From Butyrivibrio sp. VCB2006 (GTDB lineage: Bacteria > Bacillota > Clostridia > Lachnospirales > Lachnospiraceae), in the NCBI RefSeq assembly GCF_000420945.1, contig NZ_ATVX01000021.1, forward strand, positions 1 through 51,690: DNA of 51,690 bases. Direction: 5' to 3'. Positions 41,021 to 51,597 of this stretch are shown in pieces. The position numbers and the translations under genes are program-made. A model generated the notes under the pieces. That model was given only the letters and a program-made list of their open reading frames with translations. It was not told the origin of the DNA and ran no database searches. Position 1 is the first letter of the stretch. Every line of letters starts with the position of its first letter.

Positions 41021-42679
41021 TCAATGTCCGCCTGAACCTGATTCAAAGTTTCCTGATCTGTCTTCCGGCTTGCCGGGAGTCTGTCTTCCGTCATACTTCC
41101 CTGAGCTGCCACCATCTTCAGCTGCGTTTGAATCCTTGGTACTTACGGAGGTTGCTCCTCCTAGTGTAACATCATAAGTAATTTCTGTATACTCTGATCC
41201 ATTCTGTCTCATAATAGTAACAGGAACAGTAGTACCAATCGCATAGTACTGAAGTCTTGTCTGAAGATCATCCATGGAGGTAATCTCCTGACCATCAAAA
41301 GCAACAATTACATCGCCCTTCTCAAGGCCTGCTGCTGCGGCTCCGCCGCCATTTGAAACCTCTGCTATATAAACTCCCATTGGAAGTCCGTAAACAGAAG
41401 ATACATCTGAAGTAACACTTACACCTGAGATTCCAATATATCCTCTCTCCTCATCAGAAAGTTTAATCTTGGTCTCTTCATTCATAAGCTGTTCAATAAT
41501 AGGCTTAGCTGCGGAAATAGGAATAGCATATCCCATACCCTCTACAGTATCTCCACCAATCTTGTTGGAGTTAATGCCTATTACTTCGCCCTGGAGATTA
41601 AGAAGTGCTCCACCAGAGTTACCTGGGTTAATAGCTGCGTCTGTCTGGATAAACTCTCTTGTACTACCATCATCAAGTTCAACCTGTCTGTTAAGTGCTG
41701 AAATAACACCGGTTGTAACTGACTGTCCATATCCAAGTGCATTACCGATAGCAATGGCAGGCTCTCCGAGTACAAGCGCGTCACTATCACCAAGTGTAGC
41801 AACTTTTATGTTGTTCATTGTATCGCTTGAAATATCATCAAGCATTACAGCGATGACTGCCAGATCCATGTCTGAGTTTGTACCCTTTACTACTGCTGAA
41901 AGGGTTGAGTCATCGTTAAAGATAACTTCCAAAGAATCAGCGCCCTCAATTACGTGATAATTGGTTGCTATCAAAAGCTCAGTGTCATTCTGTCCAACAA
42001 TAATTCCGCTTCCTGAAGCAGTTGCTTCCTGAGTCTGTGTATAACCGAAATAGCTTGCTGAAGCAGTGTAGTTGTTATGGATAATAACCATTGCAGGCAT
42101 TACCTCTGACACTACAGCAGTAACATCAGTTACAACAGCCTTAGTTTCAGCTGATACAGTTGTTGTCTGAACCTTTTCCTCAGTAGTTTCTGTCTGTGCT
42201 ACCTGAGTCTGTGTCTCTGTTTCCTGTTCTTCAACAACCTCTGTCTGCGCTGCCTTATCTGCAACCCTGTTAGCAATTGTATAGTAGGAAGCACCAACGC
42301 CTCCAACCAAAAGAGCTAAGATTGCAATTGCAGCTACCACAATTGCAGCTGTGTTCTTCTTGGCCGGCCTAGCAGGTGTTACATCAGCACCATTGTTCAC
42401 ATTATACTGGTATGTTCCGTATGTGTGTGCCTGCTGCTGATTGTTGTAAGAATATGTATTTCCTGCATTGCCATAGCGATAACCATTCTGGCTCTGCTGA
42501 CCATTACCATAGGAATAAGGATTGTATGAATAGGTATTGTTTGCCTGTCCCTGTCCACTTCCATAAGAGTTGTAGCTCTGTGAATTATTCTGAGCTGTAT
42601 TATTCACAGCATCACTCTGTGAGTTTACGTAAGTATCGTTTTTTACACCACCCTGTTCCATCTTGTCATCTTCGTACAT
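41021..42679 (-). CDS. HtrA/DegP-type membrane serine protease with PDZ domain
   Basis: A 552-residue envelope protease. The first 100 residues are a cytoplasmic Asn/Gln/Tyr/Gly/Ser-rich prion-like segment; a membrane helix (about 110-133) follows, then a Thr/Glu/Val linker (about 140-185). The trypsin-like domain has the triad His242 (ATNYHVIEG), Asp272 (SDMDLAV) and Ser355 (NPGNSGGALL). A PDZ domain (about 405-500) contains GDVIVAFDGQEI. A Gly/Ser-rich tail ends it. HtrA proteases degrade misfolded envelope proteins. GGAAGAAGG precedes the ATG. A downstream clpX suggests a quality-control cluster. Confidence 0.95.
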   Translation of the reverse strand: MYEDDKMEQGGVKNDTYVNSQSDAVNNTAQNNSQSYNSYGSGQGQANNTYSYNPYSYGNGQQSQNGYRYGNAGNTYSYNNQQQAHTYGTYQYNVNNGADVTPARPAKKNTAAIVVAAIAILALLVGGVGASYYTIANRVADKAAQTEVVEEQETETQTQVAQTETTEEKVQTTTVSAETKAVVTDVTAVVSEVMPAMVIIHNNYTASASYFGYTQTQEATASGSGIIVGQNDTELLIATNYHVIEGADSLEVIFNDDSTLSAVVKGTNSDMDLAVIAVMLDDISSDTMNNIKVATLGDSDALVLGEPAIAIGNALGYGQSVTTGVISALNRQVELDDGSTREFIQTDAAINPGNSGGALLNLQGEVIGINSNKIGGDTVEGMGYAIPISAAKPIIEQLMNEETKIKLSDEERGYIGISGVSVTSDVSSVYGLPMGVYIAEVSNGGGAAAAGLEKGDVIVAFDGQEITSMDDLQTRLQYYAIGTTVPVTIMRQNGSEYTEITYDVTLGGATSVSTKDSNAAEDGGSSGKYDGRQTPGKPEDRSGNFESGSGGH

Positions 42680-42787
42680 GATAACTACCTTCTTCCTTTC
42701 TGGATTATGGCTATAGTATAGAAAGGTTTTGTGACGGAATTGTGTTTTAATTATTATAAAAAAATAATATTTGATCTTAACTGTTAA

Positions 42788-43057
42788 TCAATACTCTTCC
42801 TCAATTACCTGAATTTCCATGTAATCAAACGGAACCTGTTCAATAAATGCATCCTTGGTAAACCTGCATTTGGAGTGCCTTTGGAAGTCTCTGACTGTTG
42901 TTTCAAGCCATATAGGTTTGGACAGATCCAGCTCGTAGCAGGCTTTTTCAATGGCATTCATCACCTTGTGAGTTCTGGTATCACTTGTGCTGTCACAAAT
43001 GACTGTGTCCTTCAAAAGGTGATTATCATCAATTAATTTAACCCATAATCTGAACAT
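42788..43057 (-). CDS. Small conserved-looking hypothetical protein
   Basis: An 89-residue protein with no signal or membrane segment and with mixed alpha/beta character. Its start (ATG at 43057, GCGGAG eight bases before) lies inside the end of the PHP phosphoesterase gene with a 20-base overlap in another frame, so it is translationally coupled to it. Three Cys residues are scattered and no metal motif stands out. I do not recognise the family. The coupling to the PHP gene is the best hint of function. Confidence 0.7.
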   Translation of the reverse strand: MFRLWVKLIDDNHLLKDTVICDSTSDTRTHKVMNAIEKACYELDLSKPIWLETTVRDFQRHSKCRFTKDAFIEQVPFDYMEIQVIEEEY

Positions 43058-43850
43058 TACATACTCCGCTTTTTGAAAGCCCTTCTAAAAAGCTTTCCTT
43101 TGTTCTGTTTATAATAAGTTCCTGCGGAAAACCAACTTCTTCAAGCACCGCCTGGGCCTTCTGGGTTTGTCCGATTTCCAAAGACATATGAGCATCTGTA
43201 TTTACACAGATTGAAACCCCAAGCTCAGCGCATCTTACAGCTATATCTCTGCACACCATCTGATGATGGCCCTCCCAGAAAAAGCTGTGTTCGTTGATCT
43301 CTACCGCTTTATTAAGCTCTTTTGCCCTAAGAAGCACCTCGTCCATATCAAAGGGAACTCCGGCTCTTCCGATATGTCCTATAAAGAAAACCTTGGGATT
43401 CTCAAGGGCTTTGATATACATTTTGGTATTCTCTGCTACTGACTTGCCTTCTGTATGTCTTTTGGCATGGACAGAAGCAATAACAAAATCAAGTCTCTCG
43501 AAAACCAGCTCCTGAAGGTTTCTCTCTGGATCATATGGATCACCAACTACTGATTTCTCAACAGCAATATCATGGCCAAAGAAATGGCCCTCCATATCAA
43601 CAATATCAGCTTCACATCCCCTTAACACCATGACATCATTCCACTGTCTGGGCCAGTTTGATGAGCAAAAGAAATACTGATAATTTTTCACGTTCTCATA
43701 GTCACCAAAGAGCATATCGCTGAAATGATCAGTGCTTGCAAGAAGTTTAATTCCGCAGTCTCTGGCAGCTCTGACATTTTCTTCTATGGTTGAATAAGCA
43801 TGTCTTGAATATAAAGTATGTGTATGGGTATCGCATTCTATTTGGTACAT
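43038..43850 (-). CDS. PHP-domain phosphoesterase (YcdX/histidinol phosphatase-like)
   Basis: The ATG at 43850 (MYQIECDTHT) follows AGAGGTG; 270 residues. PHP metal-site motifs: CDTHTHTLYSRHAYS (about 6-20), STDHFSDM (about 42-49), a RGCEADIVDMEG block (about 84-95), VIASVHAKRH (about 128-137), FIGHIGRAG (about 165-173), ALVEINEHSFFWEG-like (here KAVEINEHS, about 185-193) and CVNTDAHMS (about 220-228). These histidines and acids bind three metals for phosphate-ester hydrolysis. Substrate not determined. It overlaps the small gene downstream. Confidence 0.9.
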   Translation of the reverse strand: MYQIECDTHTHTLYSRHAYSTIEENVRAARDCGIKLLASTDHFSDMLFGDYENVKNYQYFFCSSNWPRQWNDVMVLRGCEADIVDMEGHFFGHDIAVEKSVVGDPYDPERNLQELVFERLDFVIASVHAKRHTEGKSVAENTKMYIKALENPKVFFIGHIGRAGVPFDMDEVLLRAKELNKAVEINEHSFFWEGHHQMVCRDIAVRCAELGVSICVNTDAHMSLEIGQTQKAQAVLEEVGFPQELIINRTKESFLEGLSKSGVCNVQIMG

Positions 43851-43904
43851 ATTGTCACCTCTGATTCTATTATTTTCCCCACAACACCCCAATTATTAGT
43901 AAAA

Positions 43905-43941
43905 AATGTAGCTATCCACATACTGTGCAGATAGCTACATT
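43905..43941 (-). terminator. Terminator after galE
   Basis: AATGTAGCTATC (43905-43916) pairs with GATAGCTACATT (43930-43941), followed on the minus strand by TTTTA. It ends the galE transcript before the PHP gene. Confidence 0.85.
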
Positions 43942-43980
43942 AGAATAACATTATATTATTATTTCATCAACAAATGGCCA

Positions 43981-44997
43981 TTAGTCTTCATAACCATTAG
44001 GATTCTGGCTCTGCCATCTCCATGAGTCAGCACACATCTCCTTGATGCCGTACTGTGCTTTCCAGCCAAGCTCCTTCTCAGCCTTATCAGCATTTGAGTA
44101 GCATGTTCCGATATCGCCTGGTCTTCTGTCTCTGATCACGTAAGGAATCTTAACACCTGTTGCCTCTTCGAAGTTCTTAACAATATCAAGAACGCTGTAT
44201 CCTACGCCTGTTCCAAGGTTGTAGATGTTAAGTCCGCTGCCCTTCTCAAGCTTCTTGAGAGCCTTAACATGTCCAAGTGCAAGGTCTACAACATGGATGT
44301 AATCTCTAACACCGGTTCCGTCAGGAGTATCATAATCATTACCGAATACATTAAGCTCAGGAAGCTTACCAACTGCAACCTGTGTAATGAAAGGCATAAG
44401 ATTGTTAGGTATTCCGTTTGGATTCTCACCAATTGTTCCGCTCTTATGAGCTCCGATAGGATTGAAGTATCTAAGAAGAACTACATTCCACTCCTGATCA
44501 GCCTTCTGAATATCTGAAAGTACCTGCTCAAGCATAGACTTGGTCCAACCATATGGGTTAGTACATGTACCCTTAGGGCATTCCTCTGTAATCGGGATAA
44601 ATGCAGGATTACCATAAACAGTTGCTGAAGATGAGAAAATAATATTCTTGCAGCCATGCTTTCTCATAACATCAACCAAAGTAAGAGTTCCTGCTATATT
44701 GTTATCGTAGTATTCCCATGGTTTCTGTACAGACTCACCAACTGCCTTAAGTCCTGCAAAATGAATTACACTGTCAATCTTCTCATTTGAAAAGATCTTC
44801 TCAAGGCCCTCTCTATCTCTGATATCTGTCTCATAGAAAGGAACCTTCTTGCCAGTAAGAGCCTCAACTCTTCCAATAACCTTTTTACTGGAATTAGCAA
44901 GGTTATCCATAACAACAACATCATATCCTGCATTCTGCAGCTCAACTACCGTATGTGATCCAATGTATCCAGCGCCACCTGTTACTAGAATAGCCAT
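43981..44997 (-). CDS. galE: UDP-glucose 4-epimerase
   Basis: The ATG at 44997 ([10 protein letters not shown]) follows GGAGGTG; 338 residues, exactly the usual length. Rossmann motif GGAGYIGSH (7-15) binds NAD. The catalytic Ser in SSSATVYG (about 123-130) and Tyr-x3-Lys in YGWTK (about 149-153) are present, and the RYFNPIGAH block (about 177-185) fits GalE. It interconverts UDP-glucose and UDP-galactose, the last Leloir step. It has its own promoter and terminator, 106 bases after the pyrophosphorylase gene. Confidence 0.96.
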   Translation of the reverse strand: MAILVTGGAGYIGSHTVVELQNAGYDVVVMDNLANSSKKVIGRVEALTGKKVPFYETDIRDREGLEKIFSNEKIDSVIHFAGLKAVGESVQKPWEYYDNNIAGTLTLVDVMRKHGCKNIIFSSSATVYGNPAFIPITEECPKGTCTNPYGWTKSMLEQVLSDIQKADQEWNVVLLRYFNPIGAHKSGTIGENPNGIPNNLMPFITQVAVGKLPELNVFGNDYDTPDGTGVRDYIHVVDLALGHVKALKKLEKGSGLNIYNLGTGVGYSVLDIVKNFEEATGVKIPYVIRDRRPGDIGTCYSNADKAEKELGWKAQYGIKEMCADSWRWQSQNPNGYED

Positions 44998-45038
44998 AGT
45001 ACACCTCCGTATCAAACTATATGTTTTATATTGATATC

Positions 45039-45067
45039 ATTGTATATGTGAATCTCGTACTTATCAA
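45039..45067 (-). promoter_or_regulatory. Promoter of galE
   Basis: On the minus strand TTGATA (45062-45067), 17 bases, TACAAT (45039-45044), with a leader of about 35 bases. Confidence 0.7.
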
Positions 45068-45103
45068 CGTGGTTATGTTATATATACCTGTCTTTTTGTT
45101 AAC

Positions 45104-46333
45104 TTACAGTTCTATTCCGTTCAATTTGCAAAGCTCTCTTGCTGATTCTACTGAATCAATACCTGTCTTATTCTTGATAGGAGCAAACTCATGCTCTCTT
45201 ACTACCTCGTAAGGAAGACATGTGTCAAGCTCATGGATCATATCAAGAACAAGCTGCTCAAATTTGCAACCGTTTGGAGTTTCAGGCTTAACAAGGTTTG
45301 CATTCTCGTCAATATAAGGAATCTTCTTCTCAACAACGTGAAGAGGAAGAGTATTCTGTGCTATATCAAAAAGAGCCTTCTCATTGAAGAGATAATTAAG
45401 GATTACACCATAGTTGTAAGCTGGATCGCCGTTAGCATCCTTGGCATCCATCATTTCCTGTGAAAGCTCATAGTACTCAACGATAGATGGTCTTCCATCC
45501 TCAAGACACATTACACCAACCTTCTCATCAGGAGCGTTCTTTCTAACAACCTTTGCGCCACAAGCAACTCCAGCGTTAACAGTTGCTCCAACAAAGCAAG
45601 GATCTGCAATTCTCTGAAGAACATTATCTACGGCAAAGATATCAATCCACTCAATTCCCTCTTTTAACAGAGTATCTCTGAGTCCTGCCTTGAGCATTGA
45701 TGAATACCATCCGGCATTTCCGTTAGGAGATGTAGAAATTCTACCCTTACCCTCCATGTATACCTTGCCTTCGTAATCAGATGCAGGTGCCATATCCTGC
45801 TTGAAGAATGTGATCTTATCCTCAGGATATCCAAAGAAGTTATGCTCCTTAAGGAAGTTTACTGTAGCATCATTATTCTTCTCACTTGTCATGATAAAGA
45901 GATGAATGTAAGCCCCCTCTGCCTGGTTAACAGTATCCTGAAGGTTCTCAATGATTCTCTGGAAAATATAAACAGGCTTAGTAAGTCCAATATCATACAT
46001 TCCCTTTGGGTTGTCTGAACCAAGTCTTGTTCCCATTCCACCTGCAAGAAGAACTGCTGCAACCTTACCGGCCTTGATCGTATCTACACCAATCTTTCTA
46101 AACTCTTCTTTTCTCTCTTCGATTTCAGAAACCTGCATTGCAGCAAGTGGTGAAAATGTTCCTCTTCCTTCACTCTTGCCAAGGTTCTTGCAGTTCTCAA
46201 GTACTGCGAAATCAGTCTCTTCAATCTGGTTAAGAAGATCCTTCTGCTCTGCCTCTGAAAGCTCATCATAGTACTTAAGGACATGCTCCTGTCCGTACTT
46301 TGCAAGTTTTTCTTTTGCTTGTAATAAATCCAT
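45104..46333 (-). CDS. UDP-sugar pyrophosphorylase, eukaryotic-type UDPGP/UAP family
   Basis: The ATG at 46333 (MDLLQAKEKL) follows GAGAGG; 409 residues. The signature LLAGGMGTRLGSDNPKGMYDIGL (about 97-119) is the uridine-binding loop of the UAP1/UGP2 family, distinct from bacterial GalU. Later conserved blocks are NGNAGWY, DNVLQRIADPCFVG and VLNYLFN. It couples UTP with glucose 1-phosphate, or N-acetylhexosamine 1-phosphate, to make the UDP-sugar. The substrate is an inference; the galE neighbour favours glucose or galactose. Confidence 0.9.
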   Translation of the reverse strand: MDLLQAKEKLAKYGQEHVLKYYDELSEAEQKDLLNQIEETDFAVLENCKNLGKSEGRGTFSPLAAMQVSEIEERKEEFRKIGVDTIKAGKVAAVLLAGGMGTRLGSDNPKGMYDIGLTKPVYIFQRIIENLQDTVNQAEGAYIHLFIMTSEKNNDATVNFLKEHNFFGYPEDKITFFKQDMAPASDYEGKVYMEGKGRISTSPNGNAGWYSSMLKAGLRDTLLKEGIEWIDIFAVDNVLQRIADPCFVGATVNAGVACGAKVVRKNAPDEKVGVMCLEDGRPSIVEYYELSQEMMDAKDANGDPAYNYGVILNYLFNEKALFDIAQNTLPLHVVEKKIPYIDENANLVKPETPNGCKFEQLVLDMIHELDTCLPYEVVREHEFAPIKNKTGIDSVESARELCKLNGIEL

Positions 46334-46420
46334 TATAAAATTACCTCTCTTTTTGAGTATCATTCTATTTTTTATGCCGCTTTATTGTATCATACTTAAT
46401 GCTTTTATTCTAATAATATG

Positions 46421-46458
46421 TAAAAAGAAAAAGACTCGCGCCATTTCTGACGCAAGTC
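46421..46458 (-). terminator. Terminator after the GH25 gene
   Basis: GACTCGCG (46433-46440) pairs with CGCAAGTC (46451-46458) with one G-T pair, followed on the minus strand by TTTTTCTTTTT. Confidence 0.88.
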
Positions 46459-46483
46459 CTGTATTTTAGTGATATTTAACTGG

Positions 46484-48190
46484 TTACTGTGGAGTTCCTG
46501 TTGTTGGAACAGAAGGTGCCTGGGCAACTACTGTAGTAGGATCAACTGGTGCCGGAGTTCCGGGAACCCATCCTGCAGGTGCCACTAAAAGACCATTTTT
46601 GTCAAAGGTGCACTCTACATTATCAAGCACTGCTGTAACCTTAGCAAGCATCTTGCCATTGTTGGCATCGAAATATCTCCATCCATCAGGAAGCTGTACC
46701 CAGCCCACAACCATATGTCCATCAGCAGGATCAAGATAATATACACCATCCTTGAGAGAAGCAAGACCAAGAGCCATCAAACCATCAGATCCAAAGTAAA
46801 AGGCTCTGCCATCGATAGCGTTCCATCCGCTAACCATCTTGCCATCAGCTCCGAAGTAATATCTTCCGCCAACATCTCCTGACCATCCGGTAAACATAAC
46901 ACCGTCATTTCCAAAGAGATATACTGACTTATCTATTGTTGTAAGTCCTACAGTGGCCTTGTAGTCAGGTCCAAAGTAGAATCTCTGTCCAAGCTCATTG
47001 GTAAACCATCCTGATACAGCAGCTCCGTCTGCTCCGAACATAAACTTGCCAATCTCAAAAGCAAGCATTCCAGTCTGCATTACACCGGCTTCATTGAAGT
47101 AGTAAAGCTTATTTCCAATCTGAGTCAGACCAACATGCATGAGATACTGATCATCGAAGTAATGAACTCCGTCCGCAAGAGGGATAAGCCCCTTCTGGCA
47201 AATTCCGTCTTCGCCTGCATAGCAAATAGCTCCGCCCACATCGATAAGTCCTGTTCTTCTAACACCATTGGCATCAAAGAAATATCTGTGTCCATCAATA
47301 TCTGCAAATCCAACCTTAGCAAGACCGCCCTGGGCAGGATCAAGATAGTATATTCCGGACTCATCCTGGAACCATCCGGCATTGATAATTCCGCTTGCAT
47401 CGGCGTGATATCTACCGTTGGAAAGATTGAGCCATCCGGACATTCTTCTGTAATTGTGATAATAGTAGATGTTACCGCCGTAGCTGTTGAAGCCTTCCTG
47501 AATCATGCGGCTAAAGTAGTCCACATACAGGTGGTTAACATCAACTCTTGAAGGAATTCCGGCAATAGAACCGTGGCTGGTTGACTGCCACATAGCATAA
47601 TCACCGGGATATTCGCAACTGCTACTGTACTGAGCAACCCACTTAGGAGATGAAACCACAGGCATTCTTCCCATAAACCAGTTCTTGCTGGCATATACCA
47701 TTGGCTCATAACCATTTGCATATATTATTCCGCAGAAAGTATCAGCTATAGCCTGAAGCTGAGCTGCATTAAGGCCCTTCTGACAGGAATCCTCTATATC
47801 TATTGCAATAGGAAAAGAAACAGTATAAGGAGCAATCCAGGACAAAACCAAGTTAGCCTCTGCTGCTGCCTGTTCCGGGTTAGTAGCATAAGAATAAATA
47901 TAGATACCGGTTCTGATGCCAACAGCATTAGCGTTAACTATGTTGTTAACGAACTGCTCGTCGATACCTTTCTTGGTAGTACCAACTCTGATCATTGCAA
48001 ATTTGACACCGGAATTCTTGACCTGTTGCCAGTTGATTCCTCCGTTATATTTGGAAACGTCAACACCCATTGCCACTTCAGGGCCTCTTGCAGAAACATC
48101 CACTTTGGCTACAGGTGATAAAGACAGGAGCGCGATCACCCCAATAAGCGCACCTACAGAAAGTAAGGCTTTCCCAACACTTTTTAACAT
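46484..48190 (-). CDS. Secreted GH25 lysozyme with choline-binding-type repeats
   Basis: A 568-residue exported protein with a signal peptide (about 1-33). The GH25 muramidase domain (about 38-230) carries MGVDVSKYNGGINW (about 42-55) and PIAIDIED (about 126-133), which supply the catalytic Asp/Glu residues; IYIYSYA and GYEPMVYAS support the family. About twelve 20-residue CW/choline-binding-like repeats (about 240-540, each with G(W/L)…YYFG/D…G) follow, and a short Pro/Thr/Val-rich end. It cuts peptidoglycan glycan strands and binds the wall. Strong promoter and own terminator. Confidence 0.94.
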   Translation of the reverse strand: MLKSVGKALLSVGALIGVIALLSLSPVAKVDVSARGPEVAMGVDVSKYNGGINWQQVKNSGVKFAMIRVGTTKKGIDEQFVNNIVNANAVGIRTGIYIYSYATNPEQAAAEANLVLSWIAPYTVSFPIAIDIEDSCQKGLNAAQLQAIADTFCGIIYANGYEPMVYASKNWFMGRMPVVSSPKWVAQYSSSCEYPGDYAMWQSTSHGSIAGIPSRVDVNHLYVDYFSRMIQEGFNSYGGNIYYYHNYRRMSGWLNLSNGRYHADASGIINAGWFQDESGIYYLDPAQGGLAKVGFADIDGHRYFFDANGVRRTGLIDVGGAICYAGEDGICQKGLIPLADGVHYFDDQYLMHVGLTQIGNKLYYFNEAGVMQTGMLAFEIGKFMFGADGAAVSGWFTNELGQRFYFGPDYKATVGLTTIDKSVYLFGNDGVMFTGWSGDVGGRYYFGADGKMVSGWNAIDGRAFYFGSDGLMALGLASLKDGVYYLDPADGHMVVGWVQLPDGWRYFDANNGKMLAKVTAVLDNVECTFDKNGLLVAPAGWVPGTPAPVDPTTVVAQAPSVPTTGTPQ

Positions 48191-48234
48191 ACTCTTCCCC
48201 TCATATATATTTTTAAGATTTTCTTAACATTTAA

Positions 48235-48263
48235 ATTATAAGGGGTAGGATTACCTTAGTCAA
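48235..48263 (-). promoter_or_regulatory. Promoter of the GH25 gene
   Basis: On the minus strand TTGACT (48258-48263), 17 bases, TATAAT (48235-48240), a near-consensus promoter with a leader of about 38 bases and GAGGGGAAGAG before the ATG. Confidence 0.82.
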
Positions 48264-48265
48264 CG

Positions 48266-48294
48266 AAAGAAAAAAGAGACCTTTCGGTCTCTTT
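48266..48294 (-). terminator. Terminator after the secreted unknown gene
   Basis: AAAGAGACC (48273-48281) pairs with GGTCTCTTT (48286-48294), followed on the minus strand by a T-rich run. It lies only a few bases upstream of the -35 box of the GH25 promoter. Confidence 0.88.
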
Positions 48295-48301
48295 AAACAG
48301 C

Positions 48302-49057
48302 TTATTTATCAAGATATTTGATGATTCCGTATGCAGCAGTTCCTGCATGTGCATTGAAGGTTACGGTTGTAGGTTCGTCGTCAAGATCCGGCAGAATCTC
48401 AAATGCTCCACCATTTCTTACACATACCATAGCGTAAGTATTATTTTCGCTCCTGAATGCTGTCGGTATCGAAACTTTTGTTGTCACCTGCATTTCATCA
48501 TTCTCAAATGGATATACCTTCATAGAAAAATATCTGCTTACAGTCATCTGGAAAGTAGCTCCAAGCGCTGCATTCTCGGATTGGGCAACTATCTCCATTG
48601 TCTCAACGGCCGCAGGGGCTGTATATTTGTACAAATCCCAGGTAGAAACAAAAAAATATTCAAGCACCATGAAGTTAGCCTGTTTCTGCATATCGGCCAG
48701 AGATGAAACGACAGCAAGTCCGGGAATGCTGTAAGCATAATAGTGACCATCCAGGGTGGATTTTGTAATTTTGCCATTTACAACTACTGTGTTGTTCTGA
48801 GGAATTACTACTTCTTCCTTCTCCTGCTCTGTTTCGGTGGCAGTCGCTTCTTTTGCCTCCTCTGCTGTTACAGTTGTTGTAGCAGTAGCTACCGGGCTGG
48901 CTTCCTGAACATTCGTAATAGAAGCACCCAAAGAACCGGTATTTGATGTTGCATATGCAGTTATTCCCATTGTACCTGACAAGGTTACGGCTACTGCAAT
49001 CAGCATCGCTCCAATAGTTTTCATTATATTTTTAGTCATATATTGTCTTCTAATCAT
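48302..49057 (-). CDS. Secreted hypothetical protein
   Basis: A 251-residue protein; the ATG at 49057 follows GGAGATAACT, with alternative in-frame ATGs at codons 7 and 12. A signal peptide of about 36 residues ends in ITAYA. A Thr/Ala/Glu-rich segment (about 45-85) is probably a wall-spanning linker. The remaining domain (about 90-251) is beta-rich with aromatic residues and no Cys except one near the end (MVCVRNGG). I do not recognise it. Single-gene unit, divergent from the esterase gene. Confidence 0.75.
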   Translation of the reverse strand: MIRRQYMTKNIMKTIGAMLIAVAVTLSGTMGITAYATSNTGSLGASITNVQEASPVATATTTVTAEEAKEATATETEQEKEEVVIPQNNTVVVNGKITKSTLDGHYYAYSIPGLAVVSSLADMQKQANFMVLEYFFVSTWDLYKYTAPAAVETMEIVAQSENAALGATFQMTVSRYFSMKVYPFENDEMQVTTKVSIPTAFRSENNTYAMVCVRNGGAFEILPDLDDEPTTVTFNAHAGTAAYGIIKYLDK

Positions 49058-49215
49058 AGTTATCTCCGCATTTTATATGCTATCTTTGCATTCATTATAC
49101 GATATTCCCACTGATATGGGTAATCTTTTTCGCAATATCTGAATAAACTCAGGAAATATGTGGTAGGAAATATCTTTCCAAATGTCCTAAACTAGCATTT
49201 GAAAAAACACTGTAA

Positions 49216-50313
<1,098 letters not shown>

Positions 50314-50317
50314 TACA

Positions 50318-50358
50318 AAGAGCAAATATCCGATTATCCCGGATATTTGCTCTTTTTT
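50318..50358 (+). terminator. Terminator of the esterase gene
   Basis: AAGAGCAAATATCCG (50318-50332) pairs with CGGATATTTGCTCTT (50340-50354), followed by TTTT. A 15-bp perfect stem; it also lies at the end of the convergent dehydrogenase gene. Confidence 0.93.
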
Positions 50359-51320
50359 CATGGATTAACTATATTTCTTGCTTCGCCTCTCTGATAGGCC
50401 TGTACATTTTTCTTAACCTCTTCAAGGCAACGATTACGTGCCTCTGTACTTGCCCAGGCAAGGTGAGGTGTCACCATCAGCTTTGTGCTGTCCTGAATTG
50501 CCAAAAGAGGTGAATCTTTTGCCATAGGTTCCGGACTAAGCACATCCAGTCCTGCAGCCTTAATCTTGTTATTTATAAGCGCATCTGCCAGATCTTTTTC
50601 ACTTACAACCGCTCCTCTTGCAACATTGATGAGAATCGCAGTTTCTTTCATCTTATCAAATGCCTTGGCATCAAAAAGGTTTCTTGTCCTGTCGCTAAGG
50701 GGGCAATGAAGAGAAATCACATCTGATCTTCTGAGAAGTTCGTCAAACTCAACTCTTTCATAATCTGTACAGGTACTGTTTCCCGATGCGGAATAAAAGA
50801 TTACCTTCGCTCCGAAAGCAGTAGCAATCTGAGCCACTTTTCTTCCAATATTTCCCATTCCGACTATTCCGTAAGTCATTCCGTCAAGCTCATGAAATGG
50901 AATATCCAGACAGCAAAAATGAGGCTGATTTGCATAATCGCCGCTTTTAACAAACTCATCATAGTGCCTCATACTCTCCACAAGATAGAACAAAAGAGCA
51001 AAAGTATGTTGCGCAACAGAAGCTGTTGAATAGTTCACCACATTTGCAACCTTAACCCCATGCCTGTTGCAGGCCGGAATATTAGCATTATCAAAGCCTG
51101 TAGCAAACTCGCAGATAAGCTTTAAATCAGGTGCATCATCTAAAAGCTTATCAGTGATAACACTCTTATTGATCATTAAAACCTCTGCTCCCGCAAGACG
51201 CTCCCTGGCATTTCCCTCTGTTATCTTGTCATCATAGTATGTGACATCGCCCAAATCATTAAACAGGCTATAGTCTATATCAGTTCCAACGCTATCTATA
51301 TCAGCAGCCACTATTCTCAT
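50358..51320 (-). CDS. D-isomer-specific 2-hydroxyacid dehydrogenase
   Basis: The ATG at 51320 (MRIVAADIDS) has AGGAG nine bases before it; 320 residues. The NAD domain has GIVGMGNIGRKVA (about 147-159). The catalytic triad is Arg in NVARGAVV (about 233), Glu in LSPEPM (about 262) and His in TPHLAW (about 282). Such enzymes reduce 2-oxo acids to D-hydroxy acids (hydroxypyruvate, glyoxylate, pyruvate). The closest feel is glycerate dehydrogenase (HprA-like). No operon partner is visible. Confidence 0.9.
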   Translation of the reverse strand: MRIVAADIDSVGTDIDYSLFNDLGDVTYYDDKITEGNARERLAGAEVLMINKSVITDKLLDDAPDLKLICEFATGFDNANIPACNRHGVKVANVVNYSTASVAQHTFALLFYLVESMRHYDEFVKSGDYANQPHFCCLDIPFHELDGMTYGIVGMGNIGRKVAQIATAFGAKVIFYSASGNSTCTDYERVEFDELLRRSDVISLHCPLSDRTRNLFDAKAFDKMKETAILINVARGAVVSEKDLADALINNKIKAAGLDVLSPEPMAKDSPLLAIQDSTKLMVTPHLAWASTEARNRCLEEVKKNVQAYQRGEARNIVNP

Positions 51321-51597
51321 CTTTTGTTTCTCCTCGTTTCCAAAATTGTTGTTACTAATCACATTAGCACAATCTAATTGTGAATTGTAGCTATACTTTT
51401 TTCCAGATATTTAGTTATATTTCTAACTAAGTATCATATATTCCAAAGTCGATATACTATATGACACGGATTGTCTTGAGAAAAGAATGAGGGCAACTCC
51501 ATTTTGGCACAGGCAAATCACTCTAATTCCGGTGTTCTTACTTTGGTACAGTAGTTTAAACAGTTTTACAGCCAAAAAATAAGAGGATACGAGAAAA

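Noticed and set aside
46600..47450. Tandem DNA repeat in the GH25 gene
   Set aside because: The repeats are at protein level (choline-binding-type units) and belong to the lysozyme.
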